Shown here piece by piece: positions 7,688 through 16,220 of a DNA stretch of 64,000 bases. How positions within the stretch are numbered: the first letter of the stretch is position 1; the number at the start of each line of letters is the position of its first letter. Both the position numbers and the translations under genes were made by a program. A model generated the notes under the pieces. It worked only from the letters and a program-made list of their open reading frames with translations, had not been told where the DNA came from and searched no databases. Source of the DNA: Gammaproteobacteria bacterium (GTDB taxonomy: Bacteria; Pseudomonadota; Gammaproteobacteria; Pseudomonadales; Azotimanducaceae); the NCBI GenBank assembly GCA_009840305.1, contig VXNY01000029.1:124001-188000 (forward strand), read 5' to 3'.

Positions 7688-9346
7688 ATGCGCGAGTTAT
7701 CAATGGGACGCTTTCGCGTGGTGGGCCTTATCGCACTTGGGCTGGTGGTTGGAGCGTCGATTTCAGCATTTGTTACGATTGCAATAACGAACGCTGTCAA
7801 TGAATCCACCGATGTGGTATATGAAACGAACAGTACTAAAACTGAGAATAACACGATTCAAAGTGAAATCTCAAGGCAAGAAGTAAACGAAAAACGTTCT
7901 AAGAAACCACAGAAAGACTCAGTCGTCTCCTCGTCTGTGGACGATCCCAGAGAGACATGGACCATATTGATCAACGACAATGTTGAAGATTTCGCACAGT
8001 TACGCACACTGTTAAGGGTAGCTGAAGAGTTGGTACAACAGGAAGGAATCAGAGTATTAGGTGGAATATATGATTCTGTCATGGATAGAAATGTCCGCGA
8101 CACCATCTTGAAATCTGTCGCCCAAAGTGCGGCGCTGGATGATCCCCAAAACGTCTTTCAAGACGCTATGTTGTTGCCGCGTGAGGTGCAAGACCTCCTA
8201 CTTCCGGAGATTGTAAAAGCATGGGCAGGAACGGATCCGTTGGTTGCTTTCGATGTCATTTCAAACCTTGACAAGAGCGGGTTGCGAGCGAGTTTACAAG
8301 AGACTCTGATCGGTGCATGGGCAGAGCACGACGCACAAGATATATTTAACAGCCTAGAACTCCTACCCCAGCGATTGCGGGCAAGAGCAGAAGAGTTGGC
8401 GATGCTCGCGGTTGCACGCTCTTCCCCGGCTGACGCAGTTCAGTTCTTAGAGAACTTGGACGACTCGAGTAAAAAACGCGAACTTGCAAAAACGATAGCC
8501 AAGAATTGGGCGAAGCGTGATGTTTACGGCGCACTAAACTGGGCAACCTCGTCTCAGTTAGCCGACGAACGAACTAAACAAGACATTCTCTCTATTGTTA
8601 TTAGGGAACTCGCCGTCAAAGATCCAGAGCTAGCGATGCAGACCGCTTTGAGCCACCCGCAGTACGAGTCTGCTTTTGGATTCAAAAGTGGGCTGGAGGA
8701 AATCGTCGTCGAACAAGTGGCTAAATATGACGTAGACAAAGCGATTGCAATGTTGTCGCAAGTACGAGCCGGCGATACAAGGATTGACGCGTACAAGTCT
8801 GTCGGTAGAGAACTGGTTTTAAACGCGGATTATGACCGCGCTCTCACACTCGGACAACAATTACCTGAAGAAGAAAGGAAGAAGTATTTGAACACCGTAC
8901 TGTCGTTGTGGGCTCAAGAAGACCCAGATTCCATGCTTGCATCAATCGATACTCTTATTGCAACACCGGAACTTAAGCAACAAGCTGCAGGAACCTTGTT
9001 AGCCCAAAATTTCCTTAATGGAGGCTCTGTTCTTTCTGAAGAGCAAGTCGAGCAACTGAGTGGTTATATGGTAGAAGGTGAACCCACAGTTGTGCGGATG
9101 GAGATGGGTGATCTCGACGATGACGGTTTTGTACAACGAGCAATCGAACAAGGTGGGAAGGTATTTTTCCCAACGCAGCGCACGATTACTTCATCTGAGA
9201 ATTTCGACCCAGAAGAAATGCAGAAAAACTTACAAAAGTCATTAGAAAATACTTTAGGGACGCTACTGAAAGATGTTAAGGCTGCGGGAGGCAATGTAGA
9301 GGTGAAGACGGAGGTGAAGAAAAACGATAAGGAAGATTCCGACTAA
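7688..9346 (+). CDS. Membrane-anchored helical-repeat protein, family member 3, with unique C-terminal extension
   Basis: 552 residues. A basic N-terminus (MGRFR) precedes a hydrophobic segment at about residues 10-32; Met6 at 7703 is an alternative start. A charged linker runs to about residue 85, then helical repeats follow: WAGTDPLVAF, WAEHDAQDIF, SSPADAVQFL, WAKRDVYGALNWA, VKDPELAMQTAL. The family's C-terminal signature is LSEEQVEQLSGYM at about residues 449-461. Unlike the others, about 90 residues follow it: an acidic patch (GDLDDDGF), then a likely amphipathic helix (PEEMQKNLQKSLENTL) and a Lys/Asp/Glu-rich tail. It stands alone rather than in a tandem pair, but a small membrane protein starts 57 nt downstream. 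Confidence 0.9.
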   Translation: MRELSMGRFRVVGLIALGLVVGASISAFVTIAITNAVNESTDVVYETNSTKTENNTIQSEISRQEVNEKRSKKPQKDSVVSSSVDDPRETWTILINDNVEDFAQLRTLLRVAEELVQQEGIRVLGGIYDSVMDRNVRDTILKSVAQSAALDDPQNVFQDAMLLPREVQDLLLPEIVKAWAGTDPLVAFDVISNLDKSGLRASLQETLIGAWAEHDAQDIFNSLELLPQRLRARAEELAMLAVARSSPADAVQFLENLDDSSKKRELAKTIAKNWAKRDVYGALNWATSSQLADERTKQDILSIVIRELAVKDPELAMQTALSHPQYESAFGFKSGLEEIVVEQVAKYDVDKAIAMLSQVRAGDTRIDAYKSVGRELVLNADYDRALTLGQQLPEEERKKYLNTVLSLWAQEDPDSMLASIDTLIATPELKQQAAGTLLAQNFLNGGSVLSEEQVEQLSGYMVEGEPTVVRMEMGDLDDDGFVQRAIEQGGKVFFPTQRTITSSENFDPEEMQKNLQKSLENTLGTLLKDVKAAGGNVEVKTEVKKNDKEDSD

Positions 9347-9403
9347 AATCGATTGATTTCAAAAGCCTTAGACTCACCCGGCAGGGTCGGAACTCTTTCA
9401 AAC

Positions 9404-9859
9404 ATGAAAAAAGCAGGAAAAATTCTCGCTGCTGTCTTCGCAGCTTTATGTCTAGTCTTGTCGCTTCTTGTCGTTGTTCTTGCACAAGTGACCAAATCTG
9501 CTCAAGCGGATCCCGAGGCATTTAAGAAAAGAATGGAAGAAGTGACGGCCGATGCTAATGTGCCTGAGGATGATGAAGAAGAGATCGCGACTTTCATGGA
9601 ATCCATCACCGATTTTTTTCTGGATTTGGACTTGAACTATGGGAAGGCGATGTCTCAGGGGGTGGTTGGGTCCATATTGTCACTCGTCGTTTTGATTGCC
9701 ATCTTGATAAATGTACCCAAGATGCCGATCAGTACACCGGTAATCGCCAGTATTGCAGCACTCGGCGGTGCAATTTATTGTTCGCTATTAATGTGGCTGA
9801 TGGTTATTGCACTTATCGGTTGCGTTCTAGTACTGGTGGCTAATCTGAGAGAATCCTAA
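9404..9859 (+). CDS. Small integral membrane protein of unknown function
   Basis: 151 residues from ATG 9404 (MKKAGK). An in-frame start at 9353 would add 17 residues that lack membrane character, so the shorter form is preferred. One hydrophobic helix lies at about residues 7-28, then a strongly acidic loop (PEDDEEE) of about 50 residues, then two or three helices between about residues 85 and 147. No family is recognised. It follows the repeat-family gene at 7688 by 57 nt in the same direction, so the two are probably co-transcribed and the products could interact at the inner membrane (inference). Confidence 0.65.
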   Translation: MKKAGKILAAVFAALCLVLSLLVVVLAQVTKSAQADPEAFKKRMEEVTADANVPEDDEEEIATFMESITDFFLDLDLNYGKAMSQGVVGSILSLVVLIAILINVPKMPISTPVIASIAALGGAIYCSLLMWLMVIALIGCVLVLVANLRES

Positions 9860-9972
9860 GCTAAATTCAAGAGACTTTGTAGGACGCACGCGCTGTCGCC
9901 CGACGGCAGAGTAAATGTACCTCTAAGACTCGCGGAGCGAATCACTCTACTGACAATCTGGGGTAAGTACAA

Positions 9973-11718
9973 CTAGACCAATTCGTTGAGAATACTCTTG
10001 CGAATAGCACGCTTATAGATCTTTTCGGATGCGGTTCTTGGTAGCCGCTCATTGCGTATCCAAAGGTGCTCCGGCACTTTAAACCTAGCAAGGTATTCTT
10101 GTGCCCATGCTTGAATGTCTTGCGCTGACAGGGTTGAATTTGGAGCTAAGCAGACGACGCAAGCAAGAGCTTCACCAAGTCTAGTATCTGGGATCCCAAA
10201 CACCGCACACTCAACGATATCCGGGTGCTCGTATAAAACCGCCTCGACCTCTTGACAGCTGATGTTTTCGCCGCCGCGTAGTACGATGTCTTTTTTACGA
10301 TCTGTAATGTACACAAATCCTTCGTCGTCAAGGTAGCCAACATCCCCGGTTTTGACCCATCCATTAGACATGGATGAGGCGGTAGTTTCGGGATCGTTCC
10401 AATACTCTAAACAGTTCATAATACCCCAAATACACAACTCTCCGGTTGCTCCTTGCGGTAAGTCTTGACCGTCTTCGTCTATAGTCTTGATTTTCGTTAT
10501 GGGGGGTATCGCTTGACCACAACTTTTTGGTCGCTGTTTAAAAGCATTTCCAGTGATATTGGTTGCAAATCCTTGCGTTTCCGTCATTCCCCAACCTGTG
10601 GATTGACCACCCCGAGCGAGTTTTCGATCGATTTGTTTGGAGTGTTCCGGAGCCATCGGAGCTCCACCTCCACCTGCAGTTTGTAACGTGCTCAGGTCAT
10701 ATTTATCTAAGTTTGGTGATTGTGTGAGCTCCCAAGACATGGTCGGTACGCCGTTGAACGCGGTGATTTTTTCGTCTTGAATAATCCGAAGTGCTTCTTC
10801 TACATCCCACTTGTACATGCCCACGAGCTTCCTTCCACCCCGAAAAGACGTGAGCATTTGCACGGCTAGTCCAGTAACGTGAAACAACGGCACGGTAAGA
10901 ATGCTCGCGGGTTTAATAGCCTCCTCTGAAGATGACCGTGCACCAAAGAACCGTTCTCGTGGATCAGGACCGCACGTACTGTCGCCTTGTCCTTGGTGTT
11001 CTCTCTTTATCTGTGCTGACCGCCAGTTGATAATGGCTCCTGCTTCCCATCCTAATAAAGCGTGTGTCATGGCTTGATGGCTTGATAGAACTCCTTTAGC
11101 TGTAGCAGTCGAACCTGAAGTGTAAAGTAATGTAGCGGGGAGCGCGGAAGGGACATGCAAGTTGGGCATTTCCTCGGACGCATGAGCGATCCAATCTTGC
11201 CACTCGATTCCGTTTGGTTGATCTCCCGCTCTTACGGTGATCACCGATAGTTCTAATTCATCGATGAAGTCTTTGATTCTGGTGTACCGCTCGCCATCGA
11301 CAATGAGGATTGACAAACCACTATCTTTAATCGCATGGCACATTTCGGTTGTAGTCCACCAAGCATTGAGGGCAGTAGCAACACCACCGACTGCGGTGAT
11401 TCCCATAAACGCCCAAATCCATTCCGGATAGTTTCGAAGTGAAATACCGACTCGATCTCCGAATTGAAATTCCGAATTCAATAGCGTGTTCGCTACCTTT
11501 GCGGCGATTCGCCAAGCTTCAGAATACGTGAATCTTTCCTTCTGATAGACGTAAAAGTCGTCGTGAGCGTGTTCTAATCCAAAACGGTAGATTTCCAATA
11601 GATTCTGCGGTGCATGTTTGAAGCCAATAAAATCAGTGCCACGAACTGTTATGGTCGTTGTCTCATAGGGTTCACCGGGTGCTGTAATTTCAGCGATAGC
11701 CGTTTCGTAATAGTTCAC
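9973..11718 (-). CDS. Acyl-CoA synthetase / AMP-dependent ligase
   Basis: About 581 residues from the GTG at 11718 (start of VNYYETAIAEI). The frame stays open upstream to 12036 but that extension is of unusual composition, overlaps the divergent gene at 11960 and is not family-like. The enzyme activates a carboxylic acid (likely a fatty acid) with ATP and transfers it to CoA. ANL-superfamily motifs are present in order: the P-loop LLYTSGSTATAKGV, GWGMTETQG, KTGDVGYLDDEGF, the hinge DRKKDIVLRGGENIS, and the C-terminal catalytic Lys region SEKIYKRAIRK. An insertion of polar sequence follows the P-loop region (after GAIINWRSAQ). The substrate cannot be read from sequence. It is divergent from the FAN1-like gene. 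Confidence 0.88.
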   Translation of the reverse strand: MNYYETAIAEITAPGEPYETTTITVRGTDFIGFKHAPQNLLEIYRFGLEHAHDDFYVYQKERFTYSEAWRIAAKVANTLLNSEFQFGDRVGISLRNYPEWIWAFMGITAVGGVATALNAWWTTTEMCHAIKDSGLSILIVDGERYTRIKDFIDELELSVITVRAGDQPNGIEWQDWIAHASEEMPNLHVPSALPATLLYTSGSTATAKGVLSSHQAMTHALLGWEAGAIINWRSAQIKREHQGQGDSTCGPDPRERFFGARSSSEEAIKPASILTVPLFHVTGLAVQMLTSFRGGRKLVGMYKWDVEEALRIIQDEKITAFNGVPTMSWELTQSPNLDKYDLSTLQTAGGGGAPMAPEHSKQIDRKLARGGQSTGWGMTETQGFATNITGNAFKQRPKSCGQAIPPITKIKTIDEDGQDLPQGATGELCIWGIMNCLEYWNDPETTASSMSNGWVKTGDVGYLDDEGFVYITDRKKDIVLRGGENISCQEVEAVLYEHPDIVECAVFGIPDTRLGEALACVVCLAPNSTLSAQDIQAWAQEYLARFKVPEHLWIRNERLPRTASEKIYKRAIRKSILNELV

Positions 11719-11959
11719 AGACTGGTCTCCATGGCACAAAATTTTACGAAGGAATACACGAAATTTGGGAGTACAAAAATCTCTCAATCGTATGTTGAAA
11801 AAGACGGTCTTATGGTTTTTGAACGACAGTTTGGAGAAATTTAATCTTGATGTTGAAAACGATATATCTGTTCTAATATACTGATATATATTGAAATAGA
11901 TCGAATATAAAGCAATCTTTAATACATGCCAAAAAAATAGAAGTGAAAGCAAATTTACC

Positions 11960-12643
11960 ATGGAGATGACTTCAACAGGCACGAAATCAAGCGACATTGA
12001 TTCCTCCCCGAAGGTTCCCCGAATTAATGAAGGCATACCCTCGGACGACTACTATGCGAACAACGTATGTAAGTTGTTGAGATTTGTCGTGGACCGTTAT
12101 AGAGATTTGCTCAATGAGGAAGAGCTGAAATTCTCAAGTTCTGTGTTGGAACTGTCAGCTGACGCACAACGGCTGTACGCACGCATTCTGAGCCGTCGCG
12201 GACCAATTTTTCTCTTAGCGCAATTCGTGTATCGCGAGGTGAAACATGCTGCGAGCGCTTTTGACGAGTTAGAACGAAACAAACTCATCAATCGTACCGC
12301 TGAAGTGCCAACCGAGTTGCTTTGTCAGAAATTAACACTCAGACAACTTAGAGAAGTCTTTGAACTCCAAGAATTCAAGGGATCTAAACTCGCGTTGGTA
12401 TCTGAGATTCAAGACACATATGCAGAAGAGAACATTCTTGAACGAATTCGTCAGAGACTTCCTTGGTTTGAATTAGATCAGACCGATCGAATCGCAACCT
12501 TCTCACTACTTTTTTTGGGGATCGTTACCAGAATCTCAGCACGTTCGTTGTCCATGACCTTGGGATCCTGCGCCTTGAACAATACACTCTTGACTCAGAG
12601 AATCGACAATTCAAGAGTAGACACGACATTGACTGTTACCTAG
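11960..12643 (+). CDS. FAN1-like nuclease, N-terminal part (reading frame broken at 12510-12517)
   Basis: 227 codons as read. Residues 1 to about 184 look like the N-terminal part of bacterial FAN1-type (KIAA1018) nucleases: a helical region with a SAP-like segment (LTLRQLREVFEL...GSKLALVSEI). After ATFSLLF the frame becomes nonsense-like (LGIVTRISARS). Shifting by -1 at a run of seven T restores the family consensus: LLFFGDRYQNLS, then FVVHDLGILRLE, leading straight into the frame of the gene at 12667. The two frames together encode about 552 residues, near the roughly 560 expected for bacterial FAN1. The interruption is therefore a frameshift inside one gene, not two genes. Programmed slippage, sequencing error and a decaying gene are all possible. 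Confidence 0.8.
   Translation: MEMTSTGTKSSDIDSSPKVPRINEGIPSDDYYANNVCKLLRFVVDRYRDLLNEEELKFSSSVLELSADAQRLYARILSRRGPIFLLAQFVYREVKHAASAFDELERNKLINRTAEVPTELLCQKLTLRQLREVFELQEFKGSKLALVSEIQDTYAEENILERIRQRLPWFELDQTDRIATFSLLFLGIVTRISARSLSMTLGSCALNNTLLTQRIDNSRVDTTLTVT
12510..12517 (+). other. Candidate -1 slippery site (T7-G) in the FAN1-like gene
   Basis: The zero frame reads CTT TTT TTG GGG. The heptamer T TTT TTG (12511-12517) has the X XXY YYZ layout of -1 ribosomal slippery sites, and a T7 tract also favours RNA polymerase slippage. A shift of -1, or one added T, yields LLFFGD, the family consensus. No obvious stimulatory pseudoknot was worked out downstream. Confidence 0.5.
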
Positions 12644-12666
12644 ATTGGTGGGCTCTCTCTGAACGC

Positions 12667-13617
12667 ATGAACGAGGAAGAATCTCTAGAAACTGAGCAAT
12701 TGCTTGAATCCATCCAGACTTTGAAGTCATCAAATACGAACCGAACTTTGGAGCGTCAAAGATCAAAGTTACTTAATAGGATTGGACGTGAGCTCGAAAG
12801 GCGAGGGGAGTTGTTGCATTCTCTTCTGGCTTACCGACACTCTTCTGTGCATCCTGCGCGAGAACGACAGATGCGTGTGTTTCATCGACTTGACCAAATC
12901 TTTGAAATGGAAGAACTTCGAATGGAGATAACCGAAAAGCCATGGACGATCGAAGAGAAGCTATTTGCGGAAAAATTCAAATGTAAATCAAGAGTAGATG
13001 TTAAATATAATACAAATGAACAGGTATTAACGGATCCTTCTACAGACAACATAGAAATTTTTGCATGTAGCGAATTTGAAGCTCGCGGTTGGGCTGCTTG
13101 GCATTTAGAAAATCATCTTCCCTCAGCCCTTTTTGGTCTGGCCTATTGGGATTGGGTCTATGCACCTATTCAAGAGGCGTTCGTGAACCCGTTTCAGATC
13201 GGACCACGAGATCTATATACACCAGAATTTTTTGCCGTTCGTCGTGAACTCTGTGTCGATCCGTTGATGGATTCGATGCCCTTAATCCAAAGACTGGAGC
13301 AGACATTTGAACAAAAATTTGGCATCTCAAATCCGTTGGTGAATTGGAAGATTTTCGATAAGTCTGTTTTAGAGACTATTGTTCGTTGTATGGGTGAAGA
13401 AGCGATCCGAAAACTCCTTCAGTTGATGTTACCTGATCTTAGACAAATGCGATCTGGCTTTCCTGACCTATTTGTAGTTATGCCTGACGATACTTTTGAG
13501 TTTATTGAGGTCAAGGGTCCGACAGATCAAGTGCGACCTAATCAACATATTTGGCTTCAAGCATTGGCTTCTATGGAACTACCGGTCAGCGTTCTGAAAT
13601 ATAAAGCCGTCGCGTGA
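12667..13617 (+). CDS. FAN1-like VRR-NUC nuclease, C-terminal catalytic part
   Basis: 316 codons from ATG 12667; the frame actually continues upstream to the T-run at 12510, so this Met is probably internal. FAN1 proteins are structure-specific nucleases in interstrand crosslink repair. Visible features: a TPR-like helical region with the conserved HPARER motif (residues 62-67), then a VRR-NUC PD-(D/E)xK domain with GFPDL (Asp267), EFIEVKGPTD (Glu281, Lys283) and Gln293 followed by W. All catalytic residues are intact, which argues that the frameshifted gene still makes active protein or broke very recently. Its stop overlaps the start of the helicase gene by 4 nt. Confidence 0.88.
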   Translation: MNEEESLETEQLLESIQTLKSSNTNRTLERQRSKLLNRIGRELERRGELLHSLLAYRHSSVHPARERQMRVFHRLDQIFEMEELRMEITEKPWTIEEKLFAEKFKCKSRVDVKYNTNEQVLTDPSTDNIEIFACSEFEARGWAAWHLENHLPSALFGLAYWDWVYAPIQEAFVNPFQIGPRDLYTPEFFAVRRELCVDPLMDSMPLIQRLEQTFEQKFGISNPLVNWKIFDKSVLETIVRCMGEEAIRKLLQLMLPDLRQMRSGFPDLFVVMPDDTFEFIEVKGPTDQVRPNQHIWLQALASMELPVSVLKYKAVA

Positions 13618-15935
13618 AACTTTCGATAGGGGTCTCAGAACTCGCGACATTCGTGCATCGTCGAGGTGATATCAACTATCGATTCGAAGATTCAACCCAG
13701 ATGCATGAAGGGATCAGAGCACAGCAGCAATATCAAGAGCAACAACTAAAAGAATTTCAGCACTATAGTCGGGAACACCGACTATCTCAACAATTCGTCT
13801 ACAAGGATCTGCAGTTAAATGTATCTGGTCGTGCTGACGGCATTCTTTTGAATCCAACAACTGTAGTAGAAGAGGTCAAAACCACACGTAAACACGTCGA
13901 AAACTTGTTTCAAAGTCGCGGTACCGAACATGTTGCACAAGCACGTCTGTACGCCGCGATGCTATTGACACAAGAAACAGAAGTCCAAGACTGCGAAGTT
14001 AAAGTGACTTACGTTCATCCTGACACACTATCGAGCAAGTCGTTTAAGGAGACAGTGGACAGAGATGAGTTGAAGAAATTTTTCTTAGATACTTGTACCC
14101 ATTTTGCGTCATTCATTCTTGCGGTAATGCAACGGATTGAACTTCGTAATACATTGGCTACAACGCAAGAAATTCCTTTCAAAACAGTTGCAGAAGAACA
14201 AAGAAACTTAGCCCGCCGCGTTTATATGTCAATTCGGGATCGCGAAGATCTCATGTTTGAAGCTCCCACAGGTACCGGTAAAACGGTCGCGACTCTATTT
14301 CCGGCAGTCAAAGCAATGGGTGCCAATTTAGTCGATAGGGTAATTTTCACGACTGCGCGTACAACCGGGCAACGCGTAGTGCACGACACTATGAAGGCGC
14401 TGAGTTTGAGTAATGAGCATGTACGGTCGATTGTGATCACGGCGAAAGACCGAATTTGCTTCACTCCTGGTGCGACTTGTGCTCCGGAAAATTGTGAGTT
14501 CGCTCGAGGACACTTCGACAGGATCCAAGCAGCTCGGAAGGATTTATTAGCCCATCCCAATGTCGATCAGAAACTTGTTGAACTTGTCGCACAATCACAC
14601 AAAGTTTGCCCATTTGAACTCTCCCTTGATACAGCGGAATGGTGCGATATTGTTGTGGGAGACTACAACTATGTGTTCGATCCGTTCGTCGCGCTCCAAC
14701 GACTACACTCACGGTTATTCAAGCGTGTAGGTGTACTCGTTGACGAAGCACATAGACTGGGTAGTCGTGTCGCTGATATGCTTTCCGCTGAATTAAGCTT
14801 AGAGCTCCTTAGAAGAGTAAATTCCGAGTGTCCATTACAGGATATTCGTTCGATTACCAAGAAACTGATTCAATGGTTCGAAACTGCAGCAAGCAACTCG
14901 CTATCGAACGAGGAAGAATTCGAGATATCGGTTCTGGACGAGAAATTCTGGCAGTTAATCGAAGCATTCATCGTAGCGTGCGAAGATGTCGACGTGGAGT
15001 CGACCAAAGAATCGGTATTTCGTTGTTGGTCCGCAATATTGCGCATGCATGATGCGAGAACCCGCTACGACTTTGAGTCCTATATCTGTTTGATGCGCCG
15101 TGAGGAAGAGGATTTGACCTTAGTCTTACGCTGCATTGCACCTGCATCGTGGATTCGAGCGACTCTAAAAGAGTATTCTGGCAGCGTTCGGTTCTCAGGT
15201 ACTCTGTCTCCTGCCAAGGTTTTTGAAGCAAGCCACGGAGTATCAGGACCATTTGTGCGGGCTCAGAGTAAACCAGACCCACACCGCTTTGGCGTGATGC
15301 TGGTACCAGATATCTCTACCTATTGGAATGATCGTGAGAGAAGTATCAATGAAATTGTTAGAGTGATAGAAGATATTAGATCTTCTACGACTGGAAACTG
15401 GCTCGTTGCTTACCCGTCGTTCGAGTACCTAGAACGTGTTTTTGATGTAATTGAAAATAGAGACGCTGAAGTACTGAAACAAAAAGCCAATATGACCGTC
15501 GAGGAGCGAGCCGAATTCATCGAATGGATGAACGAACCCAACGCACGAATTGGATTTACAGTGATGGGTGGTGTATTTACTGAATCAGTCGATTTTGAAC
15601 CTACAGCTCTAGCTGGTGTGGTCGTGGTCGGACCGAGTATCCCACCATCCTCATTAGAGTTAGACAAACTACGTAGTTCAACCGAACTTGGCTTTGAGCT
15701 TGCATACCGACAACCAGCAATGACACGCGTCGTGCAAGCAGCTGGGAGAGTCGTACGCCATGCAAATGATCGAGGAATAATCATCTTGATAGATCCTCGC
15801 TTTACGCGTACCGAATATCAACAATACTTTCCCATGCATTGGGACGCGCAATTTGTGAAAACTAGTCAGATTCGGAATGCTCTTGATCAGTTTTGGAAAG
15901 GCGAGTCGGTGTCAGCAACGTCGCACACTAAATGA
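13614..15935 (+). CDS. Fe-S XPD/DinG-like DNA helicase with N-terminal PD-(D/E)xK nuclease-like domain
   Basis: 773 residues from GTG 13614, whose GTGA overlaps the stop of the FAN1-like gene (translational coupling). Residues about 60-120 carry a RecB/Cas4-type nuclease pattern: SGRADGI (Asp75), VVEEVKTT (Glu87, Lys89) and HVAQARLY (Gln109, Tyr113). The SF2 helicase core follows: Walker A EAPTGTGKT (about 216-224), four cysteines at 282, 289, 294 and 332 fitting a 4Fe-4S cluster, DEAH (377-380), and the C-terminal motif VVQAAGRVVRH. The XPD/DinG group unwinds 5'-3'. Pairing with the FAN1-like nuclease suggests joint action on crosslinks or branched DNA. An adenine-rich or promoter signal of its own is not visible. 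Confidence 0.9.
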   Translation: MKLSIGVSELATFVHRRGDINYRFEDSTQMHEGIRAQQQYQEQQLKEFQHYSREHRLSQQFVYKDLQLNVSGRADGILLNPTTVVEEVKTTRKHVENLFQSRGTEHVAQARLYAAMLLTQETEVQDCEVKVTYVHPDTLSSKSFKETVDRDELKKFFLDTCTHFASFILAVMQRIELRNTLATTQEIPFKTVAEEQRNLARRVYMSIRDREDLMFEAPTGTGKTVATLFPAVKAMGANLVDRVIFTTARTTGQRVVHDTMKALSLSNEHVRSIVITAKDRICFTPGATCAPENCEFARGHFDRIQAARKDLLAHPNVDQKLVELVAQSHKVCPFELSLDTAEWCDIVVGDYNYVFDPFVALQRLHSRLFKRVGVLVDEAHRLGSRVADMLSAELSLELLRRVNSECPLQDIRSITKKLIQWFETAASNSLSNEEEFEISVLDEKFWQLIEAFIVACEDVDVESTKESVFRCWSAILRMHDARTRYDFESYICLMRREEEDLTLVLRCIAPASWIRATLKEYSGSVRFSGTLSPAKVFEASHGVSGPFVRAQSKPDPHRFGVMLVPDISTYWNDRERSINEIVRVIEDIRSSTTGNWLVAYPSFEYLERVFDVIENRDAEVLKQKANMTVEERAEFIEWMNEPNARIGFTVMGGVFTESVDFEPTALAGVVVVGPSIPPSSLELDKLRSSTELGFELAYRQPAMTRVVQAAGRVVRHANDRGIIILIDPRFTRTEYQQYFPMHWDAQFVKTSQIRNALDQFWKGESVSATSHTK

Positions 15936-16103
15936 GAAGTAAGTTTCGGTACGTTTGGATTGAACGTGAACTACAAGACTCGGTGTAGTACGTAACTCTA
16001 CTTCAAATTTTCGAGGTGCCTCAATCGTACCGGAGCGGTATGAGAGAGGGCTATTAACTAAAACACTTAAGAACAGTAGAAAATCGAGAACTCACGCAGA
16101 ACG

Positions 16104-16220
16104 ATGAATTCAAAATTTCTTGTAGAAATCGATCTTGAAGTAATTGCGTGCAAGACTGAGTGTTTCCCACTAGAATTATCTATTACTTCTGATATCAACG
16201 TTCCAGAGTCCAATGAATAG
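16104..16220 (+). CDS. Possible 38-residue leader peptide overlapping the next gene
   Basis: ATG 16104 opens a 38-residue frame (starting MNSKFLVEIDLEVIACK) whose TAG at 16218 overlaps the ATG of the repeat-family gene at 16213 by 8 nt. Such an arrangement could couple translation. There is no strong Shine-Dalgarno sequence and no known family, so chance is quite possible. The rest of the gap 15936-16103 shows nothing recognisable. Confidence 0.15.
   Translation: MNSKFLVEIDLEVIACKTECFPLELSITSDINVPESNE

Noticed and set aside
11719-12036. N-terminal extension of the acyl-CoA ligase to 12036
   Set aside because: Sequence there has unusual composition, no resemblance to the ligase family, and overlaps the divergent FAN1-like gene; the GTG at 11718 is preferred.
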